A program made the position numbers and the translations under genes. The notes below the pieces were generated by a model. That model searched no databases. It was not told the DNA's origin and was given only the letters and a program-made list of their open reading frames with translations. A stretch of DNA of 64,000 nucleotides, taken from NCBI GenBank assembly GCA_001051155.2, contig JYIP02000008.1, positions 2,542,001 through 2,606,000 of the forward strand, written 5' to 3'. Below, piece after piece: positions 21,188-31,663 of this stretch (position 1 is the stretch's first letter; every line of letters begins with the position of its first letter). This DNA is from Chrysoporthe austroafricana (lineage: Eukaryota; Ascomycota; Sordariomycetes; Diaporthales; Cryphonectriaceae).

Positions 21188-22320
21188 TTACTTGGACTGG
21201 TGGGCCTTGGCCCGGAGCTCCACCTGTCTGTAGATCTCCTCCTTGACCTCCTTGACCGGCAGATCCTCCGTACTCCGGCCGGTCCAATATCGGTCCTGCT
21301 CGATGCCCTGCCAGATCAACGCCTCCGTGCCGAGGATGACCTGCCACTTGCTGTCCTCCGCCAGCTTGCCGAGCTGCGTGAAGGGGCTGGGGTTGTAGCA
21401 CATCTCCAACATCGCGCCCTTGTGCTCCTTCTCGCCCAGGAACACCTCGGTCACCGCGCGCGCCTGCAGCTCCGCCTCGGTCACGGGCGGGAAGTCGGGC
21501 ACGCACGCCACGATCGCGCCGGGGCCCTCGAGGGCGCGGGCCTGCTCCACCGTCTCGACGTGGACCAGCGAGCTCCCGTACCCGCGCTCCGTGCACTCGG
21601 CGATGACGGCGTCCACCTCTGCCTTGTCGCGGTTGACAAGATAGATGCTCGTGGCGCCAAGCCACTGCCGCAGCGCGTAGACGGCAGAGCGCGCGGCGCC
21701 GCCGCCGCCGATGACGAGGCCCGGCCGGTTCCGGAAGACTCGGTCATGCTCCGAGGCCGGGATGGTCTTGAGGAAGGAGTCCCGGACGCCGATGACGTCC
21801 GTGTTGGTGCCGCAGAAGATGCGCTTGAAGCCGGTGGGTGACGATGCGTCTGGCTCGTCGCGCACGTACATGGTGTTGCAGGCGCCAACGGCGCGGCACT
21901 CCTCTGTGAGTTCATCCAGGTGGCGGATAATAGAGACCTTGTGGGGCATTGTCACCGATGCGCCTATAGCTTTGTCAGTGTCTCATTTCTGACCATCTCT
22001 GCCGGGGGAAAGGCTCCCCTTTTTTTTGGGGGGGGGGAAGGGGTAAAGAAGGGCTTACCGTAGAACTTAGGGTGCTGTCGTAGTTTGAGGAAGAGGTCCA
22101 TGTCTGTTGAGTCTAATCGAGTTTGTGCCCAGTTCAGACCAAGATTCTGGTAGACAACATCGTGGAGTAATGGGGACATGGAAGCAGCGAGCTTCTGGCC
22201 AAATAGGTAGCCATGTCTGTCGAGGTGGTCTACTTGTGGCAATGACGGCGGTTGTGTCTGGAGATGTGGTGTTGTGTCTGATGTTGTTGTCGAGGGCTTC
22301 GTCACCGTCATGGTCGCCAT
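21188..22320 (-). CDS. qa-3: Quinate/shikimate 5-dehydrogenase (QA-3/QutB)
   Basis: Two exons (22320-22059, 21963-21188) encode 345 residues. It oxidises quinate to 3-dehydroquinate and shikimate to 3-dehydroshikimate with NAD. The N-terminal substrate domain has [18 protein letters not shown] and, across the intron, [11 protein letters not shown] with the catalytic Lys. GACNTMY and [10 protein letters not shown] supply the substrate-binding Asn/Asp. The nucleotide domain has the Rossmann motif [13 protein letters not shown] followed by VNRDK. The C-terminal [10 protein letters not shown] is typical of the family. The intron contains long G and A runs (22020-22040). The gene is divergent from qa-4 across 1.3 kb, as in Neurospora. 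It is slightly longer than qa-3 (321), mostly from a Thr/Pro-rich N-terminus. Confidence 0.92.
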
Positions 22321-23644
22321 AGCGCCGCTAAACGTCCCCGGGACCTGGGGGACTAGGAGATATCTGAGAGTGAAAGTGTCGTTCTTGTTCCGATCTGAGT
22401 ATAGCTAGAAAACAGGGACCACAGGAGTCTTTTTGATGACTGTAGCAGCACGTTATGAGTTTGTGGGCTGAGAATATGGCGTCTCTGGTCCGGAACGGGT
22501 TATGCTCAAGACGGAAACCCGGGCGCTTTATGAATGCTCTTATGTCCACGACTAGGGATGATGTAGTAATAGCTGACTGAGCACGCTCAACAGAACAATG
22601 TGCCGTTGCCCCAGACGAGCGGAGATAAGTGTGGCAGAATTTCCGCGGGGTCGGGCTGGATCGAGAGGCTGTGAGAGGCTCGCGATGTCGTCCCATGTTG
22701 CAGAACGCTCTGCCGTCTCCGGGGAAAATACTTTCCAGGGGCATGAAAGCGGAAGACCCACGTCTGGGTTACCGAGGATCTCTGGCGCTCTCTGAGTAGC
22801 TGGCGAGGCGAGTGGGACCAGTTGGGAACGAGATCAGATCTAGGCTCGTAAATGTTTACCCGGCCCCGTCCGTTTTTCTTTGTCTGGAAGGTTGACATCA
22901 CCGTTCAGACTCCAACCCAGCAGTCCAACCAGAGGCTCGCCTGGAAGAGCATACACACGCTTATCTTCGGCCTGGCTGCCGAGCGAACTGCCCCAGGTGA
23001 TTACAGCGATGTCTTGTGATCCCAGGGAACGCCTCTGAGAAGCCAATGGAATGGTTATGATCTGTTGGTAAGCAGGAGACAAGTGTCGCCGGGTGATCGG
23101 TGCCAATACTCAGGGGCGCTGGTGAGGAATGAACCCCTCGCATTCCTTTTCCGGTAGGATTTACTTTGTTCGCGCTCTCTCCCTCTCCTCCACGGTTCTG
23201 ACGTGGCGTCCAGCCCTGGTCATCCAGCTCCCGTGAAGATATTGCGCTTGTGTCACCCTACGTTTGCCAATACGTTGACCCCTTTCGTTTCGTCGTCTCG
23301 ACACCAGCTTGTGGTCAGAGGGCAGTTCGGAAGGCGAGGGAGCAAACAGAGCAAACGCTAGGAATCACACTCAGACGCACTCAGACGCACTCAGAGAGCC
23401 AGGTGTGGGCCTCGCCGGTCAAGCCTTCTGCCTGTCTCTTCTTTATTTATTTCCTTTCCACTTCAAAGGGTCTCGCTTCTCAGCAAGACCTGCAAACGGC
23501 CGTCCTCTCCATATCAATCCCACTCCATCACCCACACGGTGACCAGAGATATCAACACTGAGCATCCTACAAGATCTCATCACGCCCTCAACTTCCTCCA
23601 CATATCATTGTTAGCCGCACAGATACCCCCAAGCGACAAACAAA
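22321..23644. promoter_or_regulatory. Divergent qa-3 / qa-4 promoter region
   Basis: About 1.3 kb between the two start codons. The sequence at 22951-22966 ends ACGCTTATCT and matches the right half of the QA activator consensus apart from its last base; its left half is poor. A tandem TCAGACGCAC repeat is seen at about 23371-23392. No gene is credible here. Confidence 0.4.
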
Positions 23645-24808
23645 ATGCCCTGCCAGCTGGGCATAACCTCCATGTCCCTGGGGTGGCCCCACGCAGGCCA
23701 CCCCCTCGTCAAGAAGCTCGACATCCTGGAGCAGCAAGGCTACCAGGGCGTCGAGCTCTTTGAAGCAGACCTCCTCGACCATGCCCGGCGCTTCGAGGCC
23801 CACTCCGGCGAGCCCTCTCACCAGGCTCAGCTCCGAGCGGCCGAGGACATCGGCAACCTCTGCGCAAAGAGGAACATCACCGTCATCTGCCTACAGCCCT
23901 TCTTCTGCTATGAGGGCCTGGTCGACCGCAAGGAGCACGACGCCAGGATCGAGAAGCTGCAGAGGTGGATGGAGCTCGCCACGGCGCTCCGGACGGACCT
24001 CATCCAGGTGCCCTCGTCCTTCCTGCCCGAGGCCCAGGTCTCCGAGGACATGGACCTCATCGTCTCGGACCTACAGAAGATTGCAGACATGGGCGCCGCA
24101 CACAACCCGCCGCTCCGCTTCGTGTATGAGGCCCTGTCCTTCGCAACCCGTGTCAACACGTGGGAGGCCAGCTGGGAGGCGGTGCAGAGGGTCGACCGCG
24201 ACAACTTCGGCCTGTGCCTGGACAGCTTCAACATCGCGGCCAGGATCTACGCGGACCCGGCGTGTCCATCCGGCAAGACGCCGGACGCGGAACAGGCAGT
24301 TGAGGCGTCGATGAAGAGACTCGTCGAGCGGGTCGACGTCAAGAAGGTCTTCTACGTCCAGATCGTCGACGGGGAGCGGCTTCAGGAGCCCTTGGTCCCA
24401 GGCCACCGCTTCTATAACGCCGACCAGAAGGCGCGCATGAGCTGGAGCCGCAACTGCCGGCTGTTCTACGGCGAGACGGATCACGGCGCGTACCTGCCCA
24501 TTAGGAAGATCGCTGAGACGATCTTCCACGGCCTCGGCTTCGAGGGGTGGGTCAGCCTGGAGCTGTTCAACTGGCGGATGAGTGAGAGAGACCCGGGTAT
24601 TCCCCAGGAGCTTGCACAGCGCGGCACCGTGTCGTGGAGCAAGCTGGTCGATGACTTGCGCCTTGTTACGAAGGCGCCGGCGCCGGAGACCAATGTCGCA
24701 TCCGACGCGAGCGCCTCTGAGCCGAGCGTCAGAGGGGACAGCGAGGCGGAAGCTCACCCTTCGCCAGCCAATGCTGCCGACTCCGACGATAACGACACAC
24801 CTGTCTAG
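23645..24808 (+). CDS. qa-4: 3-dehydroshikimate dehydratase (QA-4/QutC)
   Basis: A single exon of 387 codons in the xylose-isomerase-like TIM-barrel superfamily. It converts 3-dehydroshikimate to protocatechuate, the step that commits quinate carbon to the β-ketoadipate route. Recognisable blocks are ITSMSLGWPHAGHPL, QGYQGVELFEADL, ITVICLQPFFCYEGL, CLDSFNIAARIYADP, FYVQIVDGERL and the C-terminal GFEGWVSLELFNWRM. Acidic residues and His in these blocks form the metal site in the family. Known QA-4/QutC proteins have about 350-360 residues, so the last ~40 residues (rich in Ala, Ser, Asp and Glu after LRLVTKAPAPE) are an unstructured extension. The frame stays open for a further 166 codons after the TAG stop, described separately. 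Confidence 0.92.
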   Translation: MPCQLGITSMSLGWPHAGHPLVKKLDILEQQGYQGVELFEADLLDHARRFEAHSGEPSHQAQLRAAEDIGNLCAKRNITVICLQPFFCYEGLVDRKEHDARIEKLQRWMELATALRTDLIQVPSSFLPEAQVSEDMDLIVSDLQKIADMGAAHNPPLRFVYEALSFATRVNTWEASWEAVQRVDRDNFGLCLDSFNIAARIYADPACPSGKTPDAEQAVEASMKRLVERVDVKKVFYVQIVDGERLQEPLVPGHRFYNADQKARMSWSRNCRLFYGETDHGAYLPIRKIAETIFHGLGFEGWVSLELFNWRMSERDPGIPQELAQRGTVSWSKLVDDLRLVTKAPAPETNVASDASASEPSVRGDSEAEAHPSPANAADSDDNDTPV

Positions 24809-25459
24809 GGGAAGATGATTTGGGGCTCGTCGACAGGGCATGACCCTGATTTGGTCTCGGCCCATGAAACTGAGGGCGAGCTTTCACAGGCAGCGAAGAT
24901 GCTCCGCAGGCCCTCACAACAGGACGCCGTCACCGGCGGAGATTGGGCACCCGCATCCGGACTATCGCACAGCGGCAGGGTCAGCGTGGCAGAGGTGGTA
25001 CTTAACATGCTGGACAGCATCTCGGACAACGGCAAAATGCTCAATGATCGGGCCCGTCGGAAGGTTCAACGGGCTTCTAGCCTCTTTTTGGAGTTGCGCT
25101 ATCTTGATGATGATGATGGTCGCCATCGTCATCACGGCTATCATTTTCCTCATTCTGAACTTATACCCGCAATACGAACTCAACCAAGCAACATCAGTCG
25201 CAACATTGGGAGCCCGGTTGTTCTACGAGATTGTATGTATGTGCAACGTGGGAATTGTGGGTTAAGGGTATTGAGATTTTTGGCTGCGGACCGCCAGAGA
25301 AGTACTTAACATCATAGCGAGGAGAAGTTATGATTTTATTGAACGTGTAAATGAGCATGGCCGTACAGGTCTTCTGAATCAAGATTGAATTTCTTTTCTC
25401 CTAAATCCTTAGAGGGTCTTTGGGCCTAGCTATCAATCTCTGACCCTTCTCACCCTGCC
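24809..25459. other. qa-4/qa-2 convergent spacer with a long frame in phase with qa-4
   Basis: Directly after the qa-4 TAG, the same frame stays open to 25309. The predicted segment around SVAEVVLNMLDSISDNGK looks protein-like, but no family is recognised and overlapping frames are also open. It could be 3′ UTR of low stop density, a separate small gene starting at ATG 24815, or a former C-terminus. Confidence 0.3.
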
Positions 25460-25945
25460 TCACTCCTCCCCCTTGATCTTCAGATGCCTCGACACGAACT
25501 CCAGCGCGGCCTGGTACCCGTACACCCCCAGCCCAGCAATGACCGCGGCTGCCTTGTCGCTCAGGTAGCTGTGGTGCCTGAAGCTCTCCCGGGCGTGGAC
25601 GTTGGAGATGTGCACCTCCACGAAGGGGATGCTGACGCCGGCCAGCGCGTCGCGTATCGCGACGCTGGTGTGCGTGTACGCGCCCGGGTTGATGATGATG
25701 GCCGAGACCTTGCCCTGCGTGTTCCTCGCGCTGTTGGGGCCCCACCCGGCGGCCTCCTGGATCCGGTCCACGATGTCGCCTTCGTGGTTCGACTGGTAGG
25801 TCTCGAGCGCCACGCCCAGCGACGAGGCCTGTGACTGGACCTGGGCTTCGACGTCCGACAGGGAGGTGTTGCTGTAGATGTGCGGCTCCCTCGTCCCGAG
25901 GAGGTTGAGATTAGGCCCGTTGATGAGGAGGATACGGCGAGACAT
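25460..25945 (-). CDS. qa-2: Catabolic 3-dehydroquinase, type II (QA-2/QutE)
   Basis: A single exon of 161 codons. It dehydrates 3-dehydroquinate to 3-dehydroshikimate by the type II (trans) mechanism and forms dodecamers in the family. The start at 25945 gives the canonical N-terminus [22 protein letters not shown], with the catalytic Tyr and the mobile-loop Arg. Further signatures are [31 protein letters not shown], and [20 protein letters not shown] with the catalytic His. [13 protein letters not shown] closes the fold. Length agrees with QA-2 (173) and QutE (about 150). The gene is divergent from qa-x and convergent with qa-4. Upstream ATGs in the same frame would add an unlikely basic extension. 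Confidence 0.95.
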   Translation of the reverse strand: MSRRILLINGPNLNLLGTREPHIYSNTSLSDVEAQVQSQASSLGVALETYQSNHEGDIVDRIQEAAGWGPNSARNTQGKVSAIIINPGAYTHTSVAIRDALAGVSIPFVEVHISNVHARESFRHHSYLSDKAAAVIAGLGVYGYQAALEFVSRHLKIKGEE

Positions 25946-26709
25946 GATGGCCAGTTGTCTCTGAGGGAGGGCAGATGAAGCACGCCGTTGTTGGTGTGAT
26001 GGCGAAACACTCAGGGGGCCCCCTCCGTGGGATCTGTACCACACATGGCCTTCTTGAACGTGGAGGGCCTTGGGGTGTCCTCATCCCACCTTCCAGCAAA
26101 GGTCGCAGGCCCCATGACGCTGCGGTGGGTTCCTCCGGGGCCCCGCGCTGTCTGTATGGCCAGGCCTGCTAAATTATGGACCGAACGCGCTGCCCTCCTC
26201 CTCGAGACGGAAGAGTCCTCTTCCGGGCCGCACGTACGGAAGCTCTCTCGCGACCTCGGTAGTCCGTGCTTGGCAGCCCGAGTGCATGATAGACCTCCGG
26301 CAGCACATTTATGTCCCCGAATACGAGGAGGGGTAGGCTCGACCGGCGAGCGTCTCGTGGATGGGGGGGCGTCGTCGTTGAGTGGTCGAGGCGGAGGAGG
26401 GTTTAAGTAGATGCTCCCTCTGATAAGATAAAACCTCTCGAGGGGCGGCACTCCGGCGGCCAGCGGCGAGAACCGACGCCAGGCGGCCGAAGCACAGCGC
26501 CGCGGTGGTCTCTCGCTTTGTAGCGGGTTTGGCAGAGCCGCAGCGGGTCCTGTCGACCTCTTCGCTCGCCCTGTGCCTGTGTGCGTGCCGGAGCGGAAAG
26601 GCGGGTCCTTGGCTCCTATGGGCGAACTCTTCACCGTGACACGCCCTGTGCCCGTTCCGGCTGATTCTACCACCCTCCTACGCGCCTCACCCTCTCCAGG
26701 ATCGGGACC
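25946..26709. promoter_or_regulatory. Divergent qa-2 / qa-x promoter region
   Basis: 764 bases between the two start codons. A GATAAGATAAAA stretch near 26423 holds two GATA motifs of the kind bound by nitrogen-regulatory GATA factors. A full QA activator site was not found by eye. Antisense frames here are GC-composition artefacts. Confidence 0.35.
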
Positions 26710-27997
26710 ATGGCCAGCCACAAGCAGACCAGCGAGCCGGAGCTGGACGAGATCTACGCCTTCGCCGTCCAGCTGGGCAAGGATGCCGGCAAGATGCTCA
26801 TGGACGCGGCGAGGGTCCGGATGGGCGGCTCGTCGGGGGAAGGGGAGCAGAAGTTTGAGGAGAAGGAGAACGCCGTCGATATCGTGACCAAGACGGACAC
26901 TGGTGCGTGAAGAAAAGTTTAAAAAAAAAAATCGTACGGACTGATATGTTCGTCTCGGGATGAGTATGGTGTACTGATGATTAGGCCCCCCGGTCCGATG
27001 CTAGATGTCGAGGCCTTCATCCACAACTCAATAGCAAAGAAGTATCCTCATCACAAGTACGTCCTGCTGCTGCTGCTGCTACTGCCGCCCCCCGCCCCCC
27101 CTCTTCATCCATGAGATAGTAGAGCTCACGATGGCGCAGGTTTATCGGCGAGGAGACGTACTCGTCCGGATCTTCGAAGGACTACCTCATCACGCCGGAC
27201 CACCCGACGTGGTGCGTCGACCCCCTCGACGGCACCGTCAACTACACGCACCTCTTCCCCATGTTCTGCGTGTCCATCGCGCTCATCGTCGCCGGCGAGC
27301 CCGTGGTCGGCGTCATCTACGCGCCCTTCCTGAACCAGCTCTTCACCGCGTGCCGGGGCCGCGGCGCCTGGCTCAACGAGGCGCAGCGGCTGCCCCTCGT
27401 GCAGGGCAGCCCGCTCCCGGCGGCAGCGCCCAAGGGCTGCGTCTTCAGCTGCGAGTGGGGCAAGGACCGCCGCGACCCGGACGCCCCCGGCGCCGGCGGC
27501 AACCTGGGGCGCAAGGTCGAGAGCTTCGTCAACATGGCCGCGGAGCTCGGCAGCCGCGGCGGCCGCGGCGGCATGGTGCACGGCGTCCGGAGCCTCGGCA
27601 GCGCCACGCTCGACCTGGCGTACACGGCCATGGGCGGCTTCGACATCTGGTGGGAGGGCGGGTGCTGGGAGTGGGACGTCGCCGCCGGCGTCGCGATCCT
27701 GCTCGAGGCCGGCGGCCTGGTCACGACGGCCAACCCGCCCGAGGACCCGGAGACGGCGGAGATCCCAGACGTGCGGCTGGGGAGCAGGCTGTATCTGGCC
27801 ATAAGGTAGGCTCCACGCGCCCCCCCCCCCCCAAAGAGCAGAACACGGAGCTTGTGTGTAGTGTATGTGTGCTGACCCCATTCTGCAGGCCGGCCGGACC
27901 ATCAGCGACGGAGACGGGGCGACAGGGACAGGAGCGCGTCGTGCGAGAGGTGTGGAAGCGGGTGAGGGCGCTGGACTACTCTCGCCCGGGCGCCTGA
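26710..27997 (+). CDS. qa-x: QA-X/QutG, inositol-monophosphatase family protein of the quinate cluster
   Basis: Four exons (26710-26902, 27005-27056, 27140-27805, 27889-27997) encode 339 residues, essentially the length of Neurospora QA-X (about 340). The protein carries the metal-binding signatures of the IMPase superfamily: FIGEETY, WCVDPLDGTVNYTH and WEWDVAAGVAILLEAGG. Catalytic residues therefore look intact, although no required step in quinate breakdown has been assigned to this gene; its substrate is unknown. The second exon is only 52 bases. The sequence around 27061-27085 in intron 2 is a CTG/CTGCTG run. It is divergent from qa-2 and marks the cluster's right end. Confidence 0.9.
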
Positions 27998-28344
27998 GAC
28001 GGGTCGATCTATCTATCCAGCGCTCGGTACATTCGTGAGGCCCTCGATCATGCGACCTGAGACCGCAGAAGCACTACGTTCCCAGCGCAACGTGGCTAGA
28101 GGTGAAGAGTTGCGCACCCAGGTTCTCGACACAACCTGGGCCCCTATCTTGATACAGATCTATGAGCAGGGATGCTGATCCGCCTGTCGTATACATATCG
28201 TGGCCTCATTAATATACATTTAGACTTCTGACCTCCTGTGCATCTCTGCTTTTCTTTTTCAACGACGACTGCTCCTCCGGCCCTTGCGACTGGCTCTCTT
28301 TCTGGATGGGTATCATGGGGTTTTTATTTTCTTGAGCTGGTCTC
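27998..28344. other. qa-x / JIP5 convergent spacer
   Basis: About 350 bases between convergent genes; should hold both 3′ UTRs. Nothing else seen. Confidence 0.4.
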
Positions 28345-29747
28345 TCAATCGAGGCCCGGGAACGCCATGCCCCCGGCTGGTTGACCTCCCTTGCCGCCCT
28401 TCCGCTTCTTCTTCTGGGGCTTGGGCCGGTCACTATCGCTGGCGTCGCTGTCGTCATCCGAGTCGTCACTGTCGGCTGCCCGCTTGCCGTTCCCGTTCCC
28501 GTTAGCGGTGCCGTCCTCCTGATCCGACTCCTCTTCGTCGTCATCCTCGTTGTTGGCGTCGGCCTCGGCCCACACCTTGACGATCTTGCCGCCGCCACTG
28601 ATCATGCGCCCCTCGCAGTCGAAGCTGACGGCCACCACGCCCTCGACGTCGTCGTGCCTCAACACGACCTGCGTCTCCCTCGCCTTGAGGTCGACAACCG
28701 CCAGGTTGCCGTCGCCAACGCCAACGGCCACCTTCTTGCCCCAGCCCAGCTCGTCGGGCATCCTCGCGATGCAGTCCAGGCTCTCCCCGTCCTTCTTGTT
28801 CCTGCCGCCGGCGACATATATCCTCTCCTGCTGGTCGTCCCACGACCCCCTGTCCCAGATGGTCAGCACGCCGTTGCCCGTGCCGACGGCGACGACGGCA
28901 TTGCTCCGTAGCCTCTTGGGCCCCAGGCCCGAGGGGATCAGCGCGGCGCACAGCAGCTCGTCCTCCTGGTCCTCGCTCCTCGTGATGATCCCGCTCCGGA
29001 TGTCCGTGACCGCCAGCGTGGTGCCGCCGGTGGACACCCACTGCCGGGGGAAGCCCGACGTGCTCTCCGCCGAGGGGGGCAGGGGCACGATGCTTGTGAC
29101 GTAGTCGTCGTGGGGGAAGTGCTTGCGGACGGGCGCCGCGCCCATGGAGCCCAGCGGGTCCCGGCTGCCGGCGGGATCCTTCTCGGCGCGCAGCTTGTCG
29201 CGCAGGTCGTAGATGTACAGGGCGCCCGAGTCCGTGCCGACCAGGAGGTTCTGGGGCGACAGGACGTGCATGATGGCGGGATCGTCGGCGTCGTCGCCGC
29301 GGCGGGGCGGTATGGTGATCTTAGAGACGACCTGGCCGGTGGCCGGGGAGAAGTGCTTGACGAGGGAGTCCGTGCCAGCGGAATAGAGGTCTGCGTGGCA
29401 CGGTGGGGCCAGGACTGTCAGCTAGAGTGGCCCGGCTAGAAGGAAAAAAGCAAAAAAAGCAGCAGAGGCGCGGAGGACGGCGTACCACGCCCGTCATGCC
29501 CGTAGACCAGGCTGCGACAGCTTCCCTTGTGCCTGCGCGTGCGCCACAGGCTCTTGATCAGGCCCTTGCCGCTCGTGATGCTGCTGTTCTCGTCGGCGTC
29601 CTCGTCCGACCCGTTGTCGGACGAGGGGATACGGAAGGTCTCGACATGGCCGCTCGACAGGCCCACGGTCAGGAGGGGCTCGGTCGGGTGGACGGCCTGG
29701 GTGAACAGGTCCGCGGTCAGCGGGAGGGTGCAGAGGTTCTCGAACAT
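28345..29747 (-). CDS. JIP5: WD40-repeat protein, JIP5 / WDR55 family
   Basis: Two exons (29747-29486, 29390-28345) encode 435 residues. The N-terminus [21 protein letters not shown] and the spliced junction [17 protein letters not shown] are typical of fungal JIP5, whose orthologues (yeast Jip5, animal WDR55) are nucleolar and take part in ribosome biogenesis. Weak WD-type blades run through about residue 350 ([54 protein letters not shown]). An acidic Asp/Glu/Ser stretch and a very basic Lys-rich tail ([13 protein letters not shown]) before FPGLD resemble a nuclear/nucleolar targeting end. Length agrees with the family. Confidence 0.82.
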
Positions 29748-30323
29748 GATGGATAGCTGCGGATGCGGGGGAGGGGGGGAGACGGGGCCGATTGAGATTA
29801 TTGGAGGCCAGCAGCCATCATATTATTGGCATGGGCAGGTATCTGAGCTGAGCGCGGTGTGGTGAGGCGGTTTGGGGGTGGAATTGGGTGGAGAGGTGAG
29901 GTGAGGTTTGGCGGGCTGTTTGAAGCTGGGACAAAATTTACACACCCTGTTGAAATTCTCCATAGCCCAATTCTGACTGACCCTCCCGAGGTCAAGGTTT
30001 AGCTAGCAGCAGCGTGCAGCCTTGTCGCGCTAACAAGTGTGGGGAAGCTGCTGTGACAGGCATGACAGGGTCTGGGTGTGGGGAACTCCAGGGCACACAG
30101 GGGTACATAGTACTGTACAATGCCCCCCCCGCTGCTTCCAGGCTCTCTTTGATTCACTGTACCACTAAGTATGCACTGTACCTAGGCTGTATGTGCACTA
30201 CTGGGTGTGCAATCCTCCTCACTGACCGTTTGACCCTTCTGGAGACCTCATCCCCTACTCAACCAACGACTTGAACCACCACCACCTCTGGACATCTCAG
30301 GTGGCCGCCCCTGCAGCAAGCAC
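29748..30323. other. Spacer between JIP5 and the chitinase gene
   Basis: 576 bases with the JIP5 promoter and the chitinase 3′ end. G-rich purine tracts occur near 29765 and 29870-29910. No gene seen. Confidence 0.4.
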
Positions 30324-31663
30324 TCACAGCTCATCCTTCATGTGCTGCCCATCCTCCCTGATGGCGCCCAGCAGGTAGGCGAGACGTTCGAAAGACGTTC
30401 CGTCCTCGCCCAGGCCCCACGCGAAGACGCCCGCCAGGCCCATCTCGCCCCGGAGCGCCGCCACCTTCTTCGCGATGTCCCCGTTCGTTCCCTTGTCAAA
30501 GGACCACCAGAGGTTCTCCTGCCGGTCCCAGTAGTACGAGGCGCCCTCCTCGTCGTCGTACTGGGTGTCCGCCAGCGCCCTCTGGAACGAGCCCTCGAGG
30601 TCGCCGGGCGTCTGGTCGTGCCACGAGAAGCCGCCAGCCCGCCCCAGGTCCGCCCCCGTCTCGGGATCCTCGAGCAGCAGCGTCCTGCAGCCGACGGGCG
30701 TCTCGGCCCTGGCGCAGTCCTCGGGGTCGGTCATGTACCACTTGACGTAGAAGGGCAGCCCGAGGTTCAGCCGCCCCGGCGGCGCCCCGCGCGAGACGTA
30801 CGCCTGCAGGGCCTCGCGGCTGGCCTTGACGCTGGTCTGGTGCTTGGTGACGTGGTCGCGGCGGTTCATCAGATCGTACGTCATCACGTTGAGGAAGTCC
30901 AGGTGCTGCAGGATGCGCGGCACGGTGGCGTCCGTGAAGGCGAGCATGTCCCTCTCGAGCCCGGGCACGGCGGCCGTCATCAGCTTGTCGGGACCCAGCG
31001 CCGCGCGGACCGCGCCCAGCAGCAGCGGGTAGGCCTCGATCTCCCACTCCCTCTCGCGGTTGGGCACCTGCATGTAGTCCTCGCCATTGCCGCCAGGATA
31101 CTCCCAGTCGATGTCGACGCCTGCCAGGCCACGCTCGGTCAGCTTGACGAATGCCACGCTCCGCCCTGCCCTAGGGGGGTAGTCGCAGGCTCACCGTCAG
31201 CACCGGTAGCCCTCACCATCCTGGCCACGTTCTGCGCGAAGGCCGTGCGCGAGGTGTCGTTCCTCGCGGCAGCCGAGAACCCACCGTCGCCCCAGCCACC
31301 GATCGCGACCAGGATCTGCGTGCCGCCGGCGAAGCTCTCTCGGGCAGACTCGACGCTCCTGAAGAGCGGCCACTCGCTGCGGTCGTCCTCGAGGAGCATC
31401 GTGGACCGCATGAAGGCCAGCGCAACGTGGGTGATGGGGTCGATGAGCTCCTGGTCCTCAGGGATGATATCGTGTTGTCTGCCAGCGTAAGTCAGTCTCA
31501 AGTGTATGCTTTCATTGCACCCTCATCACAAGAACTGGGGCCAGACATACCCGGTCAAGTACATCAGGCACACAGGACCTCGACGCCCTGCATCCTTGGC
31601 ACCACCCATCGTGGCGAGAAGCCCGAGGAGGGCTGCTGCGATGTGACAAACAGATGAGTGCAT
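30324..31663 (-). CDS. Secreted GH18 chitinase
   Basis: Three exons (31663-31551, 31478-31195, 31165-30324) give 412 residues. The first exon supplies a signal peptide (MHSSVCHIAAALLGLLATMG), followed across an intron by VCLMYLTGQHDIIP, the first β-strand of the GH18 barrel. The active-site DxxDxDxE block is GLAGVDIDWEYPGG with the catalytic Glu intact. FLNVMTYDLMNR, LGLPFYVKWY and GLAGVFAWGLGED are the usual later strands. No chitin-binding module or GPI signal is seen. It should hydrolyse chitin outside the cell, for wall remodelling or nutrition. The second junction is uncertain: the reading frame needs an intron of only 29 bases (31166-31194) or, with an alternative donor, 38 bases. Confidence 0.85.

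Noticed and set aside
30342..31490. Plus-strand open frame of 382 codons over the chitinase gene
   Set aside because: Antisense shadow; low-complexity Arg/Ala/Val sequence, with clear GH18 motifs on the other strand.
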